Below, one piece after another: positions 33,030-44,249 of a stretch of DNA of 64,000 bases (the stretch's first letter is position 1; each line of letters begins with the position of its first letter). The notes beneath the pieces are model-generated. The model searched no databases. It saw only the letters and a list, made by a program, of their open reading frames with translations, and was not told where the DNA came from. This DNA is from Anniella stebbinsi (Eukaryota > Chordata > Lepidosauria > Squamata > Anniellidae). The stretch is taken from the NCBI GenBank assembly GCA_029215795.1, contig JARDYH010000003.1:256998562-257062561 (forward strand), written 5' to 3'. Position numbers and translations under genes: made by a program.

Positions 33030-35240
33030 GATGAGCCCTGTGTGGGCATTTTCAAAAACTCTGGTATAGAAGGGTACATGGGGCTAGAAGAGATCCTTGA
33101 GATGACCTTAGTCTCACCTTGATATAATAGACAATTTGGAGCTTTGGACTGAAACGTTGTGCCTATGGTTGTTACAGCACTAGTATTGCAATTTGTTCTG
33201 TACTGTGAACACCATCAGAAACACATGCACCAGAGGGCCACTACTAATTTGTGTATTTAAGTTGCATATAATAAGCATAATTTACATTTAACATTCAACC
33301 CCATGGTGCAAACCTGATGCTGGCCGATCCATATTTCTACAGTATTATAATTTTAGAATTTTGAAATGCAGAAAACAAGTCAAATCTGGACAGATCTTTT
33401 TTATTTTAAGTATAACTTTTTATTAAGACATTTCATATTTCACAGCAAAACATCATGGGAATACATGTGCCACATGAACTCTCAGAGCTGAAAAACAATG
33501 AGTTAATTGGGCATTCATTTCCCCCCCCCCCTTCTTTCTGATTCTTTTGTGGGATGTTTGCCAAGATATTTTCCAGACTTACTTTTGCAACCTCAAGCTG
33601 TTATTTGGCTTCTAATGAGTTTGTGCAGAACCCACCATGCTTTAAGGATCATGTACAACTCATACATTACTCACCCATGCACTGCAACATTACCATTCAG
33701 AAAAAAAATGACAAACAATAGCCATTTTGGCCAACCCTCTACCACATAAAATGGAGGCCGTGTGTAACTTCTGAAGTGTAGCTAGTTAAACGACTCAGTA
33801 TTCCAAATGAAAGTCAAGATGTCTAAAGGCAGGTATACCAAGAGTCGTAGTTTGTGCATTGCAGCCTCAGATTTGGTTTCCAAATGTGTAAGGTCCTCCA
33901 GATGTCTATGTTCATTGAGCACTGTAGTATGAATAATAACAGTTACCAGAAATAAAATGAAGGAGGAATAACTTATTATTGTATCCTGTGATGCAAACCA
34001 TAAACAGGACTGCCCCAACTTCAGAATTCTACTCCAAAGTAATAGAAACGCTGTGCAAAGAAGAGCTGACTTCTGTGACCTTATACATTATTCAAAGTAA
34101 GCAAATTTGCATGTTTTTGCATGATTTATGCTGTTGTTCCCAGTTATGAGAAGGACAAGGATCTATGAAGGGCGCTGAGAACTTTGGCTTCTGGGATCTA
34201 GCCATAAGGGCTAGAAACGTGATTTCTTTTTCAATGAAAGCTAATCTTCTCAGTTTAATTCTGTGCCCAGCGCCAGTTGTGTGTGCTTTTCTTCTGCAAT
34301 TGGATGGAATACATATGGCCCTGGCTATCTTGAAGCCTTACTGGGAGACACAGGAGTTTTCTGTAGCCTTTTGTTAAACTGTCACGAAAGCGAGAGGCTA
34401 TCATGGATTTTTAGGATGTTTTCCATGATTTCTTAGACGCGAGTTCTTACAGTCCGAATCTTTAAAAACGGAAACTGTCCAGCTGTTAAGTCCCCCCCTT
34501 CCCCTGCCAGTTCCTGGATCATTGTTTATACATGATACGTTTCGGCTTTTGGTTGCCTGTCCCGTGTAACACTGCGAGGGAAGGCCATTGCCTCTAGCAT
34601 TGCTCTTGCCATTTGAAGGAAAGCTCAACTGTACCCAGTAGGTAAAACAGAGATTGGTGATGTGCGTTTGGAAAAGGCTCAACGAATAACGAAAAGTAAA
34701 AAAATGGTGTGAAGAGGGGGAGGGATTCACACATGATACAAAACATCCTGCAGCTGGCTTAGCTGGAAACATTTGCTCCCAAAATATACTTGGCATGGAA
34801 ACTAAGGCAAGGTTATTTGGCTCGCTTTAATTTAAGGGAGGATTGCAGCATAAATGTCTTGTAATTGCAGATGTTTTTGTAATCCTTTATTACCCAGAGC
34901 AGTATGTTGTGGATGGAGATCAGCATTACATTGAACATACAGCCCCAGAGTGTTGGAGAGCGCTTGCTGACGCTTCTTTCTGATGTTGGCTTTTTGTTTT
35001 TCAGCAGATTCGCTGCACTCCCAACACTTTTGAGCAGAGTCACACAACCTCACTCAGTGTGCGGTTTCTGACAAAATACTCCGCCTGTGCTAACTTTCTG
35101 GCTCACCAGCATATGCTGTGAGGCGGTTTGTGGGACTGCTGTTGGCATATCTGAAGCTCAGCACAGCCTTTTATCGCTCCACTGGAACTGCCAGATTACC
35201 TCTAACCATAGCGGTTGTTATGTTTACCCTTTTCAAGGGA
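33030..35240. other. Non-coding stretch without recognised elements
   Basis: I see no gene. A C run lies at 33519-33531. The 34390-34700 part has mixed composition and no repeat signature. Two overlapping minus-strand ORFs near 34813-35053 and one at 34401-34796 have no recognisable domain. Confidence 0.4.
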
Positions 35241-35242
35241 AG

Positions 35243-35398
35243 CGCTGTAGCTTGATGGCAGAGCGCATGCTTTGCATGCAAAATGTCCGGGGTTCAACCC
35301 CTTTATTTTTAGGCAAGCCAAAGAAAGAATCCTGGAGAACTGCCGCCCATCAGTGTAGACAAAATTGGACAAATGCTTTGACTCGGTACAGAAAGCTG
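35243..35398 (+). mobile_element. tRNA-derived SINE, sense (tail-to-tail pair)
   Basis: The tRNA-like head has an A-box region gtagcttgatggcagagcgc, then tgctttgcatgcaaaatgtc and a B box ggttcaaccc. The SINE body ends with gactcggtacagaaagctgc. It is not a functional tRNA gene: the acceptor-stem complement and a terminator are lacking and the SINE body follows directly. Confidence 0.75.
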
Positions 35399-35578
35399 CC
35401 TTCTACTGAGTCAGACCGTGGGTCCATCTAGCTCTGTATTGTTAGCACTGACTGGCAATGGCTCTGTAGCATTTCAGGCAGTAGTTTTTCCAGCCCCACT
35501 TGGAGATGCCAGGGATTGAACTTGAGACCTTCTGCGTACAAAGCATGTGTTCTACCACTGAGCTGCGCCCCATCATAC
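35390..35578 (-). mobile_element. tRNA-derived SINE, antisense (tail-to-tail pair)
   Basis: On the plus strand it runs from tactgagtcagaccgtgggt ccatctagc through ggagatgccagggattgaac to the inverted A box region ctaccactgagctgcgcccc. The gctgcct words shared with the preceding SINE mark the junction, so the two copies meet at their 3' ends and form an imperfect inverted repeat. Confidence 0.8.
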
Positions 35579-35589
35579 CTGTGTCACTC

Positions 35590-36945
35590 TGTGTAATACA
35601 CTGGATAGCACCCACACTTCTGCTATCCATGGGGCACATTTACATGCAAAGATGGGATACGTAAGTTCAAAAAAGGGGGAGCATTGACTGTCCTGGCCTC
35701 CTTTCCCTTTTGCTACACTTGCACGGGTTCTGGACTTGCCTGATTACTTAACTATTTAGCTTGATGTTTTGTCATTGAAGTTGAGGCTCTGTGAACTGGG
35801 GCTCCCTTTCTGGGGTGTTTCCAGACAGAGGGCTCCTAGCACTATGAATAAGGCATTGTGCAGTGATTCCGTATCGCAGCATGCATTGCTGGTCTGGAAC
35901 CCTCCCTTCTTTTATCAGAAATAAGCCTTGCATACATGTACCTGTGTTTTCCTCTATCTCTTCTGATTTTTCTTTTCTCCTTAAAAACATGCACACACCT
36001 TAACAAGATCAGAAAATACTGGTGGTTGCAGGTAAAAGCTAGGTTAGGGCACAACCCCATTGTGGATCATTAAGCACCAATTCAATTTTGGTGATTAAAG
36101 CATAGTTTTAAGTCCTGTTTGACAAAATAGCTGTAAAAACTGCTTCTGCTGAAGCTTCTCTGCAGCTTCAAAATCAGTTTTCTGGCAAGGGGGAAAAAAA
36201 GACCAATGGCTTCAATATAAATTCCCCACATTTTTATTAAAGGTCTTCACTAACGCTTCTGGCAAGCATGAGCTGCTGGTAATCCTCTTCTGCAATACAA
36301 ATAAGTTATGTATGAGCGTGCAGTCTCTGTTCTAATTAAGAGATGCTTTAATTACACTGAAGGTTCTTGAATGATTTAGCAATCAGTTAATATGGCTGTG
36401 TAACTGTAGGCACGGTTTGGCAATTGGAGTTGGGTTGGAAAGGGACAGTATCCTGTCACTTAGATCTTAGCATAGGATGTAATTCAAAGAACCTTGATGC
36501 CTTTTCCATTTTGTTTATTCCTCATCCCATCCAAAGACTTCAGGGCAGTTTGCAATACTTCGTATTCCCATGACGAGCATCTGAACCAGGTTAGCATGAA
36601 ATATGGCAACAACCAGTGAGTTTCATGGCTTTGCAGAGAATTGAACTGGGTCACCGACATAGGTCCCATTCACACATAAGCAAGCTTAGTGGAGCAAACT
36701 GTTTTATTGCTTCCACTTGGTTCTTTCTGCTCAAGGGAGTAGTTAAACAAACCAGGAAGCCTCTGCCTGTGGTATGTTAAGTGTTACATCTCAACCATGA
36801 TTCCTTCTTTGTTTCATTCCTAACAAGCCAGGATCATAAGCCATGAACAAATCCCGGCGTATAATTCTGGCTTGTTAGGAGAGCAACAAGGCAGGAATCC
36901 CAGGTTGAACATAACACTAAAGAAACCATAGGAAGAGGCGCCATG
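35590..36945. other. Non-coding stretch, partly a possible foldback
   Basis: No gene. The 36240-36470 part (tgctggtaatcctcttctgc, gttctaattaagagatgctt, taattacactgaaggttctt) is unique-looking and could be a conserved element. The 36830-36890 part has the inverted words aacaagccaggatcat and ggcttgttagg, suggesting a small foldback. Confidence 0.35.
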
Positions 36946-36949
36946 GTTA

Positions 36950-37068
36950 GTTTAGCTCAGGTGGGCAACTCCCATCAGCCCTAGCCAGTAGAGCCAGTGG
37001 TTAAGGGTAATGGGAGTTGTAGGCCAAGACATCTGGAGGGCCACAAGTTGCCCACCCCCAGTTTAGCT
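36950..37068. mobile_element. hAT-type MITE with perfect 8-bp target duplication
   Basis: The octamer gtttagct is present at 36950-36957 and again at 37061-37068. Between them the termini caggtgggcaac and, on the other strand, tgggggtgggcaac form TIRs, and the interior (actcccatcagccctagcca, gggagttgtaggcc, atctggagggccac) matches the 544-692 family in order. It is non-autonomous and 103 bp long. Confidence 0.85.
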
Positions 37069-37661
37069 GCTCCCACTGACAGGAGAAGCCAAGGGAGAGC
37101 GATCAAGTGTATACCAGCATGCTTGCTTGTTCCCGTTATGGCAGTATTCTAAAAAATTCTGACATCCCAGCCAGCTCAAAGAAGACAGATACTAGTCTGC
37201 ACCACTGGCTCTTAAAGTGTGATCTCAAGATTGCAAATAGCCCATGGTCCTTGAAGCCACAATGATGTGATCCTTGAAGAGCCACAGTACAGCAGCAGTT
37301 TATACTGTGATCTGAGGAATTCTGAGATTCATCAGAAACCTATCAAGATTTTGTCAAAGAGAACACTGGATGAAAGTTATCTGAAAGACAACTTGTCCAT
37401 CCATACCACTCTTTCCCTGGAATGTACTGCTGCAGGGGAATTGTGGGTGCATTCTGGGACTCAGTCTCAGTTCACATGGGGCATACGGGGTGGGTGGGGG
37501 TGGGCTAACAGGCATATCCAGATTCCAGAGCCCCACTTGAACTGTGTGGAATATATCCTAAGGTCTAATCCCTCTGAAACACATGAGGGTTATGTGGTAG
37601 ATGACTAAATTCAGAAAAAGTTTTCAGTATCTAGAAAGTTTGAAAAACACTACAGTAGGAA

Positions 37662-38060
37662 TAATAATAATAATTATTCATTATTTATTACATTTATATA
37701 CCACCCAATCGCCGAAGCTCTCTGGGCGGTTTACAAAAATTAAAAGATTGAACACTAAAAAGACAATATACAAAATTTAAAACCGTAAACATAAAACAGC
37801 TGACATTTAAAACATTTTAAACTGTTAAGCCTGGCCACAAAGTCAGTTAAAACCTCCGAAGGACTAGTGAACGCTTCCACCACACCCATAGTGGAAAGGC
37901 TGGCAGATGATAAAGGAGAACAACTTTCATACAGGGTTACTAACCGCCTTAGGAGAGAAGTAGATGTTATCTCAGCAAGCATGTATTCCCAAAGCTGTGT
38001 TTTCCAAGATGAACGCACGGGAGAGGTTGTAGGGGAGAATCAGCTGGAAAGAGGGGTGCT
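37662..38060 (-). mobile_element. Antisense non-LTR retroelement, 3' end plus degenerate body
   Basis: The 3' end reads on the plus strand as tatttattacatttatatac, cacccaatcgccgaagctct ctgggcggtttacaaaaatt. The body continues through the aaaccgtaaacataaaac stretch, then ccaccacacccatagtggaa aggctggc and aaccgccttaggagagaag. It is the same family as 58930-59345. No intact frame is found. Confidence 0.55.
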
Positions 38061-38117
38061 TAATCTGTCCACATCTGTCAGTTCTTCCCTGCTCATACTC
38101 CCTAGTCATTTGCTAGG

Positions 38118-38170
38118 GTGGCCATGTGTCTTACTTTACAAAGAACAGTTCTCTATTTGAAGGGTTGTCA
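38118..38170 (+). mobile_element. Terminus fragment of the ggtggccatgtgtcctactt family
   Basis: The text agggtggccatgtgtcttac tttacaaagaacag then ctatttgaagggttgtc matches the left end of the 13018 copy. It is cut off after about 50 bp. Confidence 0.55.
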
Positions 38171-38325
38171 CAGCTCAGTCTATATGAAGGCACACTGTAT
38201 TTCGGGGAAGGACAACGTGAAGCCTAAGGACTGCATGTGGTCTCCACAGTCCCCAGTATGGCTCCCATGCACCCTGTAATTCATGGTGAACTCCCCTCCC
38301 CCATAATGTTTTTTTTTTCCAAACA

Positions 38326-38425
38326 AAATGGTATCTGTAGTGGTAACGGGAACACCAAAAGGGACTAAATTAGCTTGCAAACATTTGACCCTTTTGGTGT
38401 TCTGTAGCAACTACAGACACCATTT
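38326..38425. repeat. 38-bp stem-loop
   Basis: The left arm at 38326-38363 (aaatggtatctgtagt, aacaccaaaaggg) and right arm at 38389-38425 (cccttttggtgtt, actacagacaccattt) pair with few mismatches around a 25-base loop. Size and flanking T run suggest a small MITE. No target duplication was recognised. Confidence 0.75.
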
Positions 38426-38485
38426 CCTTTCCCCTTTCCCACTGCTTTTTGGCGCCTGATACCTGGTTTCCCTGGTGTCATACTC

Positions 38486-38561
38486 AGAGGAGGAGGAGGA
38501 GGAAGAGGAAGAGGAAGAAGAAGAAGAAGAAGAAGAAGAAGAAGAAGAAGAAGAAGAAGAC
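38486..38561. repeat. (GAG)n/(GAA)n polypurine tract
   Basis: The tract has 76 bases of pure purine on the plus strand. GAG-rich units pass into at least fourteen uninterrupted GAA units. Such tracts can form triplex (H-) DNA and are length-unstable. The poly-Glu, poly-Ser and poly-Leu ORFs that cross it are translation artefacts. Confidence 0.95.
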
Positions 38562-38989
38562 CAGCCAAGACAGGAATTGAGGGAGAAACTTCTCCATAAC
38601 TCTCCAGGAGTCAAGGAGGATTCTTCCCAGGAGCTTATCGGACAGGGGGCCCAGACTCCAAGATCTGCTAGATTAGTCACTTGCCAGATGTTACAACTTG
38701 AAGACCCGCCCTGAGGGAAGAGTTTGATAAAAGCCTGCCGGGCACTGCGAGAAACTGTCCATTTAGTTGGTAGGCAACTGCCTTGCTTTTTTTAGGCTAA
38801 TTAAGCTTAGAGGATAGCTCTTAACATTCACACACTAAGAGATATCTGAATAAAGCTGTGTGGATTGCATGGCAGACCTCTTCATTGTCTCACATCTCGG
38901 CGGGAGGCTTGGAATCATGACAAAGGGGAGGGTGCTGCCTGTGCGAGGAAGTTCAGAGGGTGAAAATGGCCCCCGGTTGTTCCAAGGTG

Positions 38990-39260
38990 ACCCAGCCGTG
39001 CTGTATTTGAAAAGCTGTCCAGTCCAAGTCTTGTCTAAAGGTAAAGAACCATCAGAAAAAAGAGCAGAGGCCTTGAAGTAGCCCATCAACAGTTAGTGCC
39101 TGGAAGCAGACAGAGCAGGCACAAGGTCACCTCGTCATTGTCTTCCTCACTCTAGGGAGCTGTATTGTTGTTCTACTTAAATTACAGTAACAATTTCTAA
39201 ATTTGCAACTATACATTTAAATTAGCATGTGCAAATTCTATGCAAATAAGTGCCCTCTTT
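38990..39260 (+). mobile_element. DNA element of the ggtggccatgtgtcctactt family, internal part
   Basis: The order gctgtatttgaaaagctgtc, taaagaaccatcag, gccttgaagtagcccatcaa, gaagcagacagagcaggcac, ctttgcaactatac-like (tctaaatttgcaactataca) and gcaaattctatgcaaataag matches 13050-13215 and the inverted 29440 and 50735 copies. It ends near an 11-T run at 39259-39271. Confidence 0.55.
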
Positions 39261-39274
39261 TTTTTTTTTTTAGT

Positions 39275-41520
39275 GATTCGTTTCCTCATTTTTGGCACAG
39301 TATAAATGGGCACCCTCCCATTTTTCCCACCCCACCCTGGCCAGACTTCTCAGTTTGAAACTGGCTGGGGGCAGTGAGGGGGGTATAATTAAAACAGCCA
39401 GTGAGGGTGTATTTTCAGGGGAGAAATGGAGAAGTGTTAAGCACTCCCTCCTGCCTGTCGAGTCTTTGTTGTAAATATCTTCTTTCCCCCTAATAAGCAT
39501 TATTAAAAAAGCAGCGTGCAGTTGAGGTACCTCTCTCTCGTAACAAATGATTCCGCTCTTAGATACAGAATATACACACAATGCAAGACATATATCCATT
39601 TTCCCCCACTCACAGAAGTTCTTCAACCATATATAGCCAATGGATCAGTTTACAGAATTCAGCATTATTTTCTGTTTAGAGTGGTGTCTGTAGAAGGAGC
39701 AATTCTTATAAATATTTGCCCTGTCTGGTAGCAACCTCACTTCAGTTTTTTGGGAAGCATTTGCAGGGATAATCCCCCTCAGATAGCTTTGTCTCATAAT
39801 AAGTTTTTGAGAAAAGCAAAGATGCACTTCAGTTGTCCCAAACTAAGATAGTGAAATTCTGTTTTGTGATAACATGGAAACAAAAATGAATCCAAAATCA
39901 CAGCCTGGTATTTGAATGCAAATCTATCAGTGCCTGAAATGTTGCTAGCCTCAACAGTCCAGGGTGTACTCTTCTGTTGCTTTGCTATGGGACTGCTGCT
40001 AAGGCAACAGATAAACATGCAATGTCATACAGTTCAAGAAGCCTTTGCAATTCAAGAGACGCATCTTCAACTTGTATCAGAGATGCTTTCTGAAAACTCA
40101 AAAGAAGGATCAATTTTTTGCCCTTACCTCTCATGGCATCTATGGAACTATTTATGGTCAACCCATACTTTGAATAATACATCAGGGTACTTAAATGTGC
40201 TTGCAAAGAGATGTGTGGGATACCAAATTAAAATACAGAACACATAGCTTTGCACAAAAAATAGTAGCTTTGCTAATTCCCCTCCCCACCCCAATAAAGA
40301 GAAAATAAAATAAAAAGTGTGGTAAACAGGCTGCAGCCTTTGAAATCTTCGAGGCTGTCAGCTGCAAGATGTCTGGATTCAGTTTGTTAAAATGCACTTT
40401 CCTAGCCATTCATTCTGCTGCTAAGATGTTTATGGAATGTTCATTTTAAAAAAAACTTGTTAGCATATTAGGTACAGACTGGGTTGTTGATAGGAAGGAA
40501 TGCTGAGAAAAAAGAAGGCCGCACCATCCCGGACAGTGGTAGATAGATGTTAAGTGTGTATATGAATGGTGTGTATATATGAAAGATAATAAATGGGAAT
40601 GGATACAAAGATGGTATTAAAAACAAACAAAAACATGTCTGTAGATTCTCAGGGCCATGCTTTTCCAGTGAAGTCGTCTGACTGAGGTGCAAGACAAAAC
40701 CGTAGAGTGAAGCAGCAAGCCATTGTACATTCCAGAAAGGCAATCCAGGCAGCGAGACAGAAAAGAGAGAGAAAGAGAGAAGCAAGTAACAGACCTGGGA
40801 AGAAGAAGGAATCTCAGAGTCTGCTAAGGCAAAGTTTATTTTAGGGAGAGGAGGGGCAGCGACCCATCACAGTGGGGAAGGGTGGAGCAAAGCTAGCTGA
40901 GCCCAAGGGAGCTTGTGGTTTTCTGCAGAAATGCTTACAGACAGGGATGCCAGTCCAGCTTCTGGCATGCCTGCCTCTTTAGTCCACTCACAGGTAGGGA
41001 TGAAAGAATCTGTCAATTTTGCTTCCCCTCTTTCTAATTTTTCCAGTCTTAAATTCAGTTCTCCTCGGAATTTCAGAATTTATCCACTTTGGTTCATCCG
41101 GAATGTTGAGATGTTTTTAATGAAAAGGTTGCATGAAAATGCATATACCTTTTTGTGCTTAGTTCGTCTAGTACTTACATTTCTGCCTAAAACACATTTT
41201 TTGCAAGCAATTTTCCTAATATAATGCATTTTTAAAATATTTCCCTTAGATATACACTTTGTATGCAATTCTTAGTTAGAAAACTCGATTGCAAAATTTG
41301 GAAAAGTGTGAATGTCAAAGGATAACTTAGTTTTGGGTCACATAGTGGTTTGAAAGTGCAAAATTAGGTAAATTCGTATTTAAATGCGAACTGAACGAAT
41401 TTCTCTCCCCCCCCCCCATCCCTACTCACAGATGAGGAGCCTGAAAAAATGGCAGTATCTAGAGGGTGGAATAGTCATATTCTACATAGGTACCTGATTT
41501 ATTTCCCAAGAGCCCTGAAA
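39275..41520. other. Non-coding stretch without recognised elements
   Basis: No gene and no assignable mobile element. Weak (TA)/(TG)-like patches lie near 40555-40590, a purine-rich patch at 40760-40780, and C runs near 41407-41417. Confidence 0.4.
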
Positions 41521-41522
41521 CT

Positions 41523-41769
41523 GGGCCAGATCTACACCAAGCAGGACATAGCACTATGAAAGCTGTATGAAAGTGGTATATAAAAGGCAGGACCCACACC
41601 AAGCAGGATATAGTGGTATGAAAGCGGTATATGGTATGTGTCAATGGGACCCAACAGTTGTCAGTGCACTTCAATACCACCATAAAGCAGTAGTGTGGCT
41701 CCTGCCTTTTATATACCGCTTTTATACCGCATTCATAGTGCTATATCCTGCTTGGTCTAGATTGGGCCC
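41523..41769. mobile_element. Palindromic MITE (aagcaggatatagcac family)
   Basis: The left end gggccagatctacaccaagc and right end (other strand) gggcccaatctagaccaagc are TIRs. The interior has gcactatgaaagc with its inverse gcattcatagtgct, plus a partial internal duplication of the left end (cacaccaagcaggatatagt at about 41591). The sister copy is at 54417-54588. No clear target duplication. Confidence 0.8.
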
Positions 41770-41774
41770 TGCTC

Positions 41775-42480
41775 TTTAAAACTGCCCCAAGGTTGAAGGA
41801 ACGACTTCTGTGGCAAATCTCCCTTTGTTTTTGAGCTTTGGGCAGTATAAATTGCAACTTGGAGGCCGAGGGGGGGGGGGGTGAGAGAGGCATTCCTCCC
41901 AGAACACTGCTTTTCAGAAAAGAGCGGATGTGATTCCATGTGCCCAAGTCTCTCTGAGCCTCAGCCCATGTTTATCTTTACTTTTCCTGGTCACCTTCTC
42001 TTAATATTTTGAAATTCTTCAGAAAAGTGGGAGGTTGTATTGCCACATGGTTTCCCTCCCCACAAACTAACTTTTCCCCCCATTTAATAAAACTGTCTCC
42101 CCTTTCTTCAGCCATTCACAGCTGTTTACACTGACAAAATATGAATAAAATCTTTAAAAGTTTGGATTAGTTTGAAGCTCTGATGGGCAACCACAAAAAT
42201 TTCCACCCATTGAGTGCCTCAGAAAAAAAGAGTTAGTCTTCTATAGGGGTGGGAGGTGGGGAGACATCTCCATGTTTTCTGCACTTATAATTAGTTGCTT
42301 GCTTTTCTGATAAGGCCTTCTTTAGAATTAATTTTAAATGGAAGTGACTAGCATGGCATGCCTGTATTTAGGTTCTTAACAAAACAACTTAGTCGTATAA
42401 ATACTGTTGCTATTATTAAACACTAGGGAAAATCAGAAGTTACTCTAAATAACATCTTTCCTAATCTTTTTTTCTGAAGT
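41775..42480. other. Non-coding stretch without recognised elements
   Basis: I see nothing assignable here beyond a G run at 41871-41881. Confidence 0.4.
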
Positions 42481-42521
42481 CTTATGCCCATAGAGGTCCA
42501 TAAAGTGTGTGTGTTGAACTA

Positions 42522-42548
42522 AAAACACACACACAACACACACACAAC
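42522..42548. repeat. (CA)n microsatellite, interrupted
   Basis: Three CA blocks separated by AACA. Confidence 0.9.
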
Positions 42549-42599
42549 CTAATGTGGGTCAGCAGTCCCAATTTTGCTAGCTGTGTGTTCACCCTCAGC

Positions 42600-42797
42600 A
42601 GCACCGGGGCGGGCGGGCACATTCTTCCGCAGTCCCAGGAAATTCCCAGGACCGTGGAAGAATCGGGATTTTTCTGGTTCCTGAGAACCAGGAAAAATCC
42701 CGTGTCCCCCACCCCCCAGGACTCCCTGTGCATCATTTGGTCACACAGGGAGTAGCCAGGGTCCATCCCAGGCATTTTGCCTGGTGTGGAAAGGACC
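42600..42797 (-). mobile_element. GC-rich palindromic DNA element fragment
   Basis: It contains the stem gggatttttctggttcctga / gaaccaggaaaaatccc (centre near 42682) and the block ctccctgtgcatcatttggt cacacagggag shared with 32565-32605. It ends ctggtgtggaaaggaccttag, probably the terminus. The next element begins at 42804. Confidence 0.55.
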
Positions 42798-42803
42798 TTA
42801 GAG

Positions 42804-42924
42804 CAGGGGTTGCTCTCCAGAAGTTGTTGTCTCCTGTCATACCTGGCCATTGGCCATACTGGCTGGGGCAGATGAAACTTGGAGCCCAACAACATCTGGA
42901 AGGTCATAAGTTCCCCTACCTCTG
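42804..42924. mobile_element. hAT-type MITE
   Basis: The left terminus caggggttgctctccag and right terminus (other strand) cagaggtaggggaac are TIR-like. The interior words gttgttg...ctggccattggccatactgg and caacaacatctggaaggtca match the 544 and 36958 copies. Flanks accttaga and acctttag are similar, which may be a decayed octamer duplication. Confidence 0.7.
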
Positions 42925-42944
42925 ACCTTTAGATATTTGGGCAA

Positions 42945-43055
42945 ACTGTTAAATGAGCCTCTTCCCATCCCTACCTGGAGATGCAGGGTTTGGAACCTGA
43001 GATATTCTGCATGCAAAGAATGTGCTCTGCTACTGACCTGTATCCCTTTTTGCAA
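42945..43055 (-). mobile_element. tRNA-derived SINE head, antisense
   Basis: On the plus strand it reads tacctggagatgcagggttt ggaacctga then gcatgcaaagaatgtgctct gctactgacc. This is the inverted B box, loop and A box of the SINE family at 35390-35578. The body is truncated. Confidence 0.7.
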
Positions 43056-43077
43056 AGGGAAAGATTTAAGTATTTAC

Positions 43078-43101
43078 CTCTCTCTCTCTTTCTCTCTCTC
43101 T
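43078..43101. repeat. (CT)n microsatellite
   Basis: About twelve CT units with one TT interruption. Confidence 0.9.
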
Positions 43102-43690
43102 TTGAAATCAGTTAGGTTTTACATTCTTACTGCATCGTGCTCTACGTTTGCACCCTAATAAGTGTTACTAGCAGTCTGCAACTAACTTGTCCATCTCTGA
43201 CTGAATTCCAAGGGGACCATTACTGTGGCATGTTAGAGCATTGTAGGAAGCAACATAGATCAGCATTAATCCAATGGCCTTGAACAGACGGGAACACTTG
43301 CAAACAAAACAAACAAGTGAACCTTTTCAGGAGTCAAACAGCCAGCACCGTAATCAAAGTCCCAGCTGAATGGAGAGCATATAAACTGCACCTCCTTGCT
43401 CTGAGCAGTCATCCTGCTCACCTCCATCCCGTTTCCTCCCCGTGAGCACAGAATATGCCTGTGCTGAGAAGATAAAACTGGTATGTACTGGTTACTAGTT
43501 TGCAGGGTGATGTGGATTCTGTAATTCCATGAAAGTAGGGCATTTAGGATTGTGGACAAAATTCAGCATCCTGACAATCTTCACTTTTTCATACATTATG
43601 CCAAGCGTGCATAATATATATGCAGTTGGATCCAGACTCAGCTATACTTAGAGAAGACTCAATGAAATCAATGCGACTGAAGTTAGTCCT
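43102..43690. other. Non-coding stretch without recognised elements
   Basis: I see nothing assignable here, apart from a reptile repeat scrap near 43628-43690 (ggatccagactcagctatac, aatgaaatcaatgcgactga). Confidence 0.35.
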
Positions 43691-43822
43691 GGGCTAGATC
43701 TATACTACTTCTTTATAGCGATATTGAAGTTCACTGATAACTGTTGGAGCACATTACACATTCCATAGTGTTATTTCCTGCTTTTTATTCCACATTATCC
43801 AAAATACCACAGCAAATGTCAT
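43691..43822. mobile_element. Left part of the 824-bp TIR element family
   Basis: The order ggctagatctatactacttc tttatagcgatattgaag, cactgataactgttgg, ttccatagtgttatttcctg and attccacattatcc matches 55114-55250 block by block. It is cut at 43823 where the antisense LINE begins. Confidence 0.7.
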
Positions 43823-43827
43823 CCCTG

Positions 43828-44144
43828 AAAGATGGCTGTCAAGCTGCCCCTTGAAGGCCTCTAGTGTGGGAGAGCCCACGGCCACCCTAGATCATTGGTT
43901 CCATTGTTGTACTGCTCTAACAGTCAGGAAGTTTCTCCTGATGTCCAGACGGAATCTGGCTTCCTGTAACTTGAGCCCATTTTTCTGTGTCCTTCACTCT
44001 GGGATCGAGAAGAGATCCTGGCTCTCCTCCGTGTGACAACCTTTCAAGTATTTGAAGAGTGCTATCATGTCTCCCCTCACTCTTCTTTTCTCCAGGCTAA
44101 ACATGCCCAGTTCTTTCAGTCTCTTCTCATAGGGCTTTGTTTCC
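43828..44144 (-). mobile_element. CR1/L2-clade LINE ORF2 C-terminal fragment, antisense
   Basis: On the minus strand the frame encodes [20 protein letters not shown], then [11 protein letters not shown], a recognisable CR1/L2-type ORF2 region C-terminal to the reverse transcriptase. Downstream on that strand follow degenerate codons of the WNQ-type motif and the phrase gggctctcccacac in inverted form. The frame is broken after the KG motif and there is no catalytic domain, so the copy is dead. Confidence 0.85.
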
Positions 44145-44149
44145 ACCTC

Positions 44150-44242
44150 TGCCACTTGGTCACTATGTGAACAGAGTGCAGGACTAAATGAACCCTTGGT
44201 CTGATCCAGCATGGTTCTTCTTATGTTCTTATGTTCACTTTT
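44150..44242 (+). mobile_element. L2/CR1-clade LINE 3' tail, sense
   Basis: The text cacttggtcactatgtgaac agagtgcaggac, then ggtctgatccagcatggttc and cttatgttcttatgttc, is the terminal 90 bp of the family at 62500-62826. It abuts the antisense LINE piece ending at 44144, so two opposed LINE fragments are joined. Confidence 0.8.
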
Positions 44243-44249
44243 AGGAACC

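Noticed and set aside
35246..35300. tRNA gene
   Set aside because: A- and B-box-like words are present but are followed by a SINE body. The acceptor stem and terminator are missing. The same applies at 50590-50640.
38475..38714. Poly-glutamate ORF as an acidic protein
   Set aside because: It is a translation of the GAG/GAA microsatellite; the antisense frames give poly-Ser and poly-Leu equally well.
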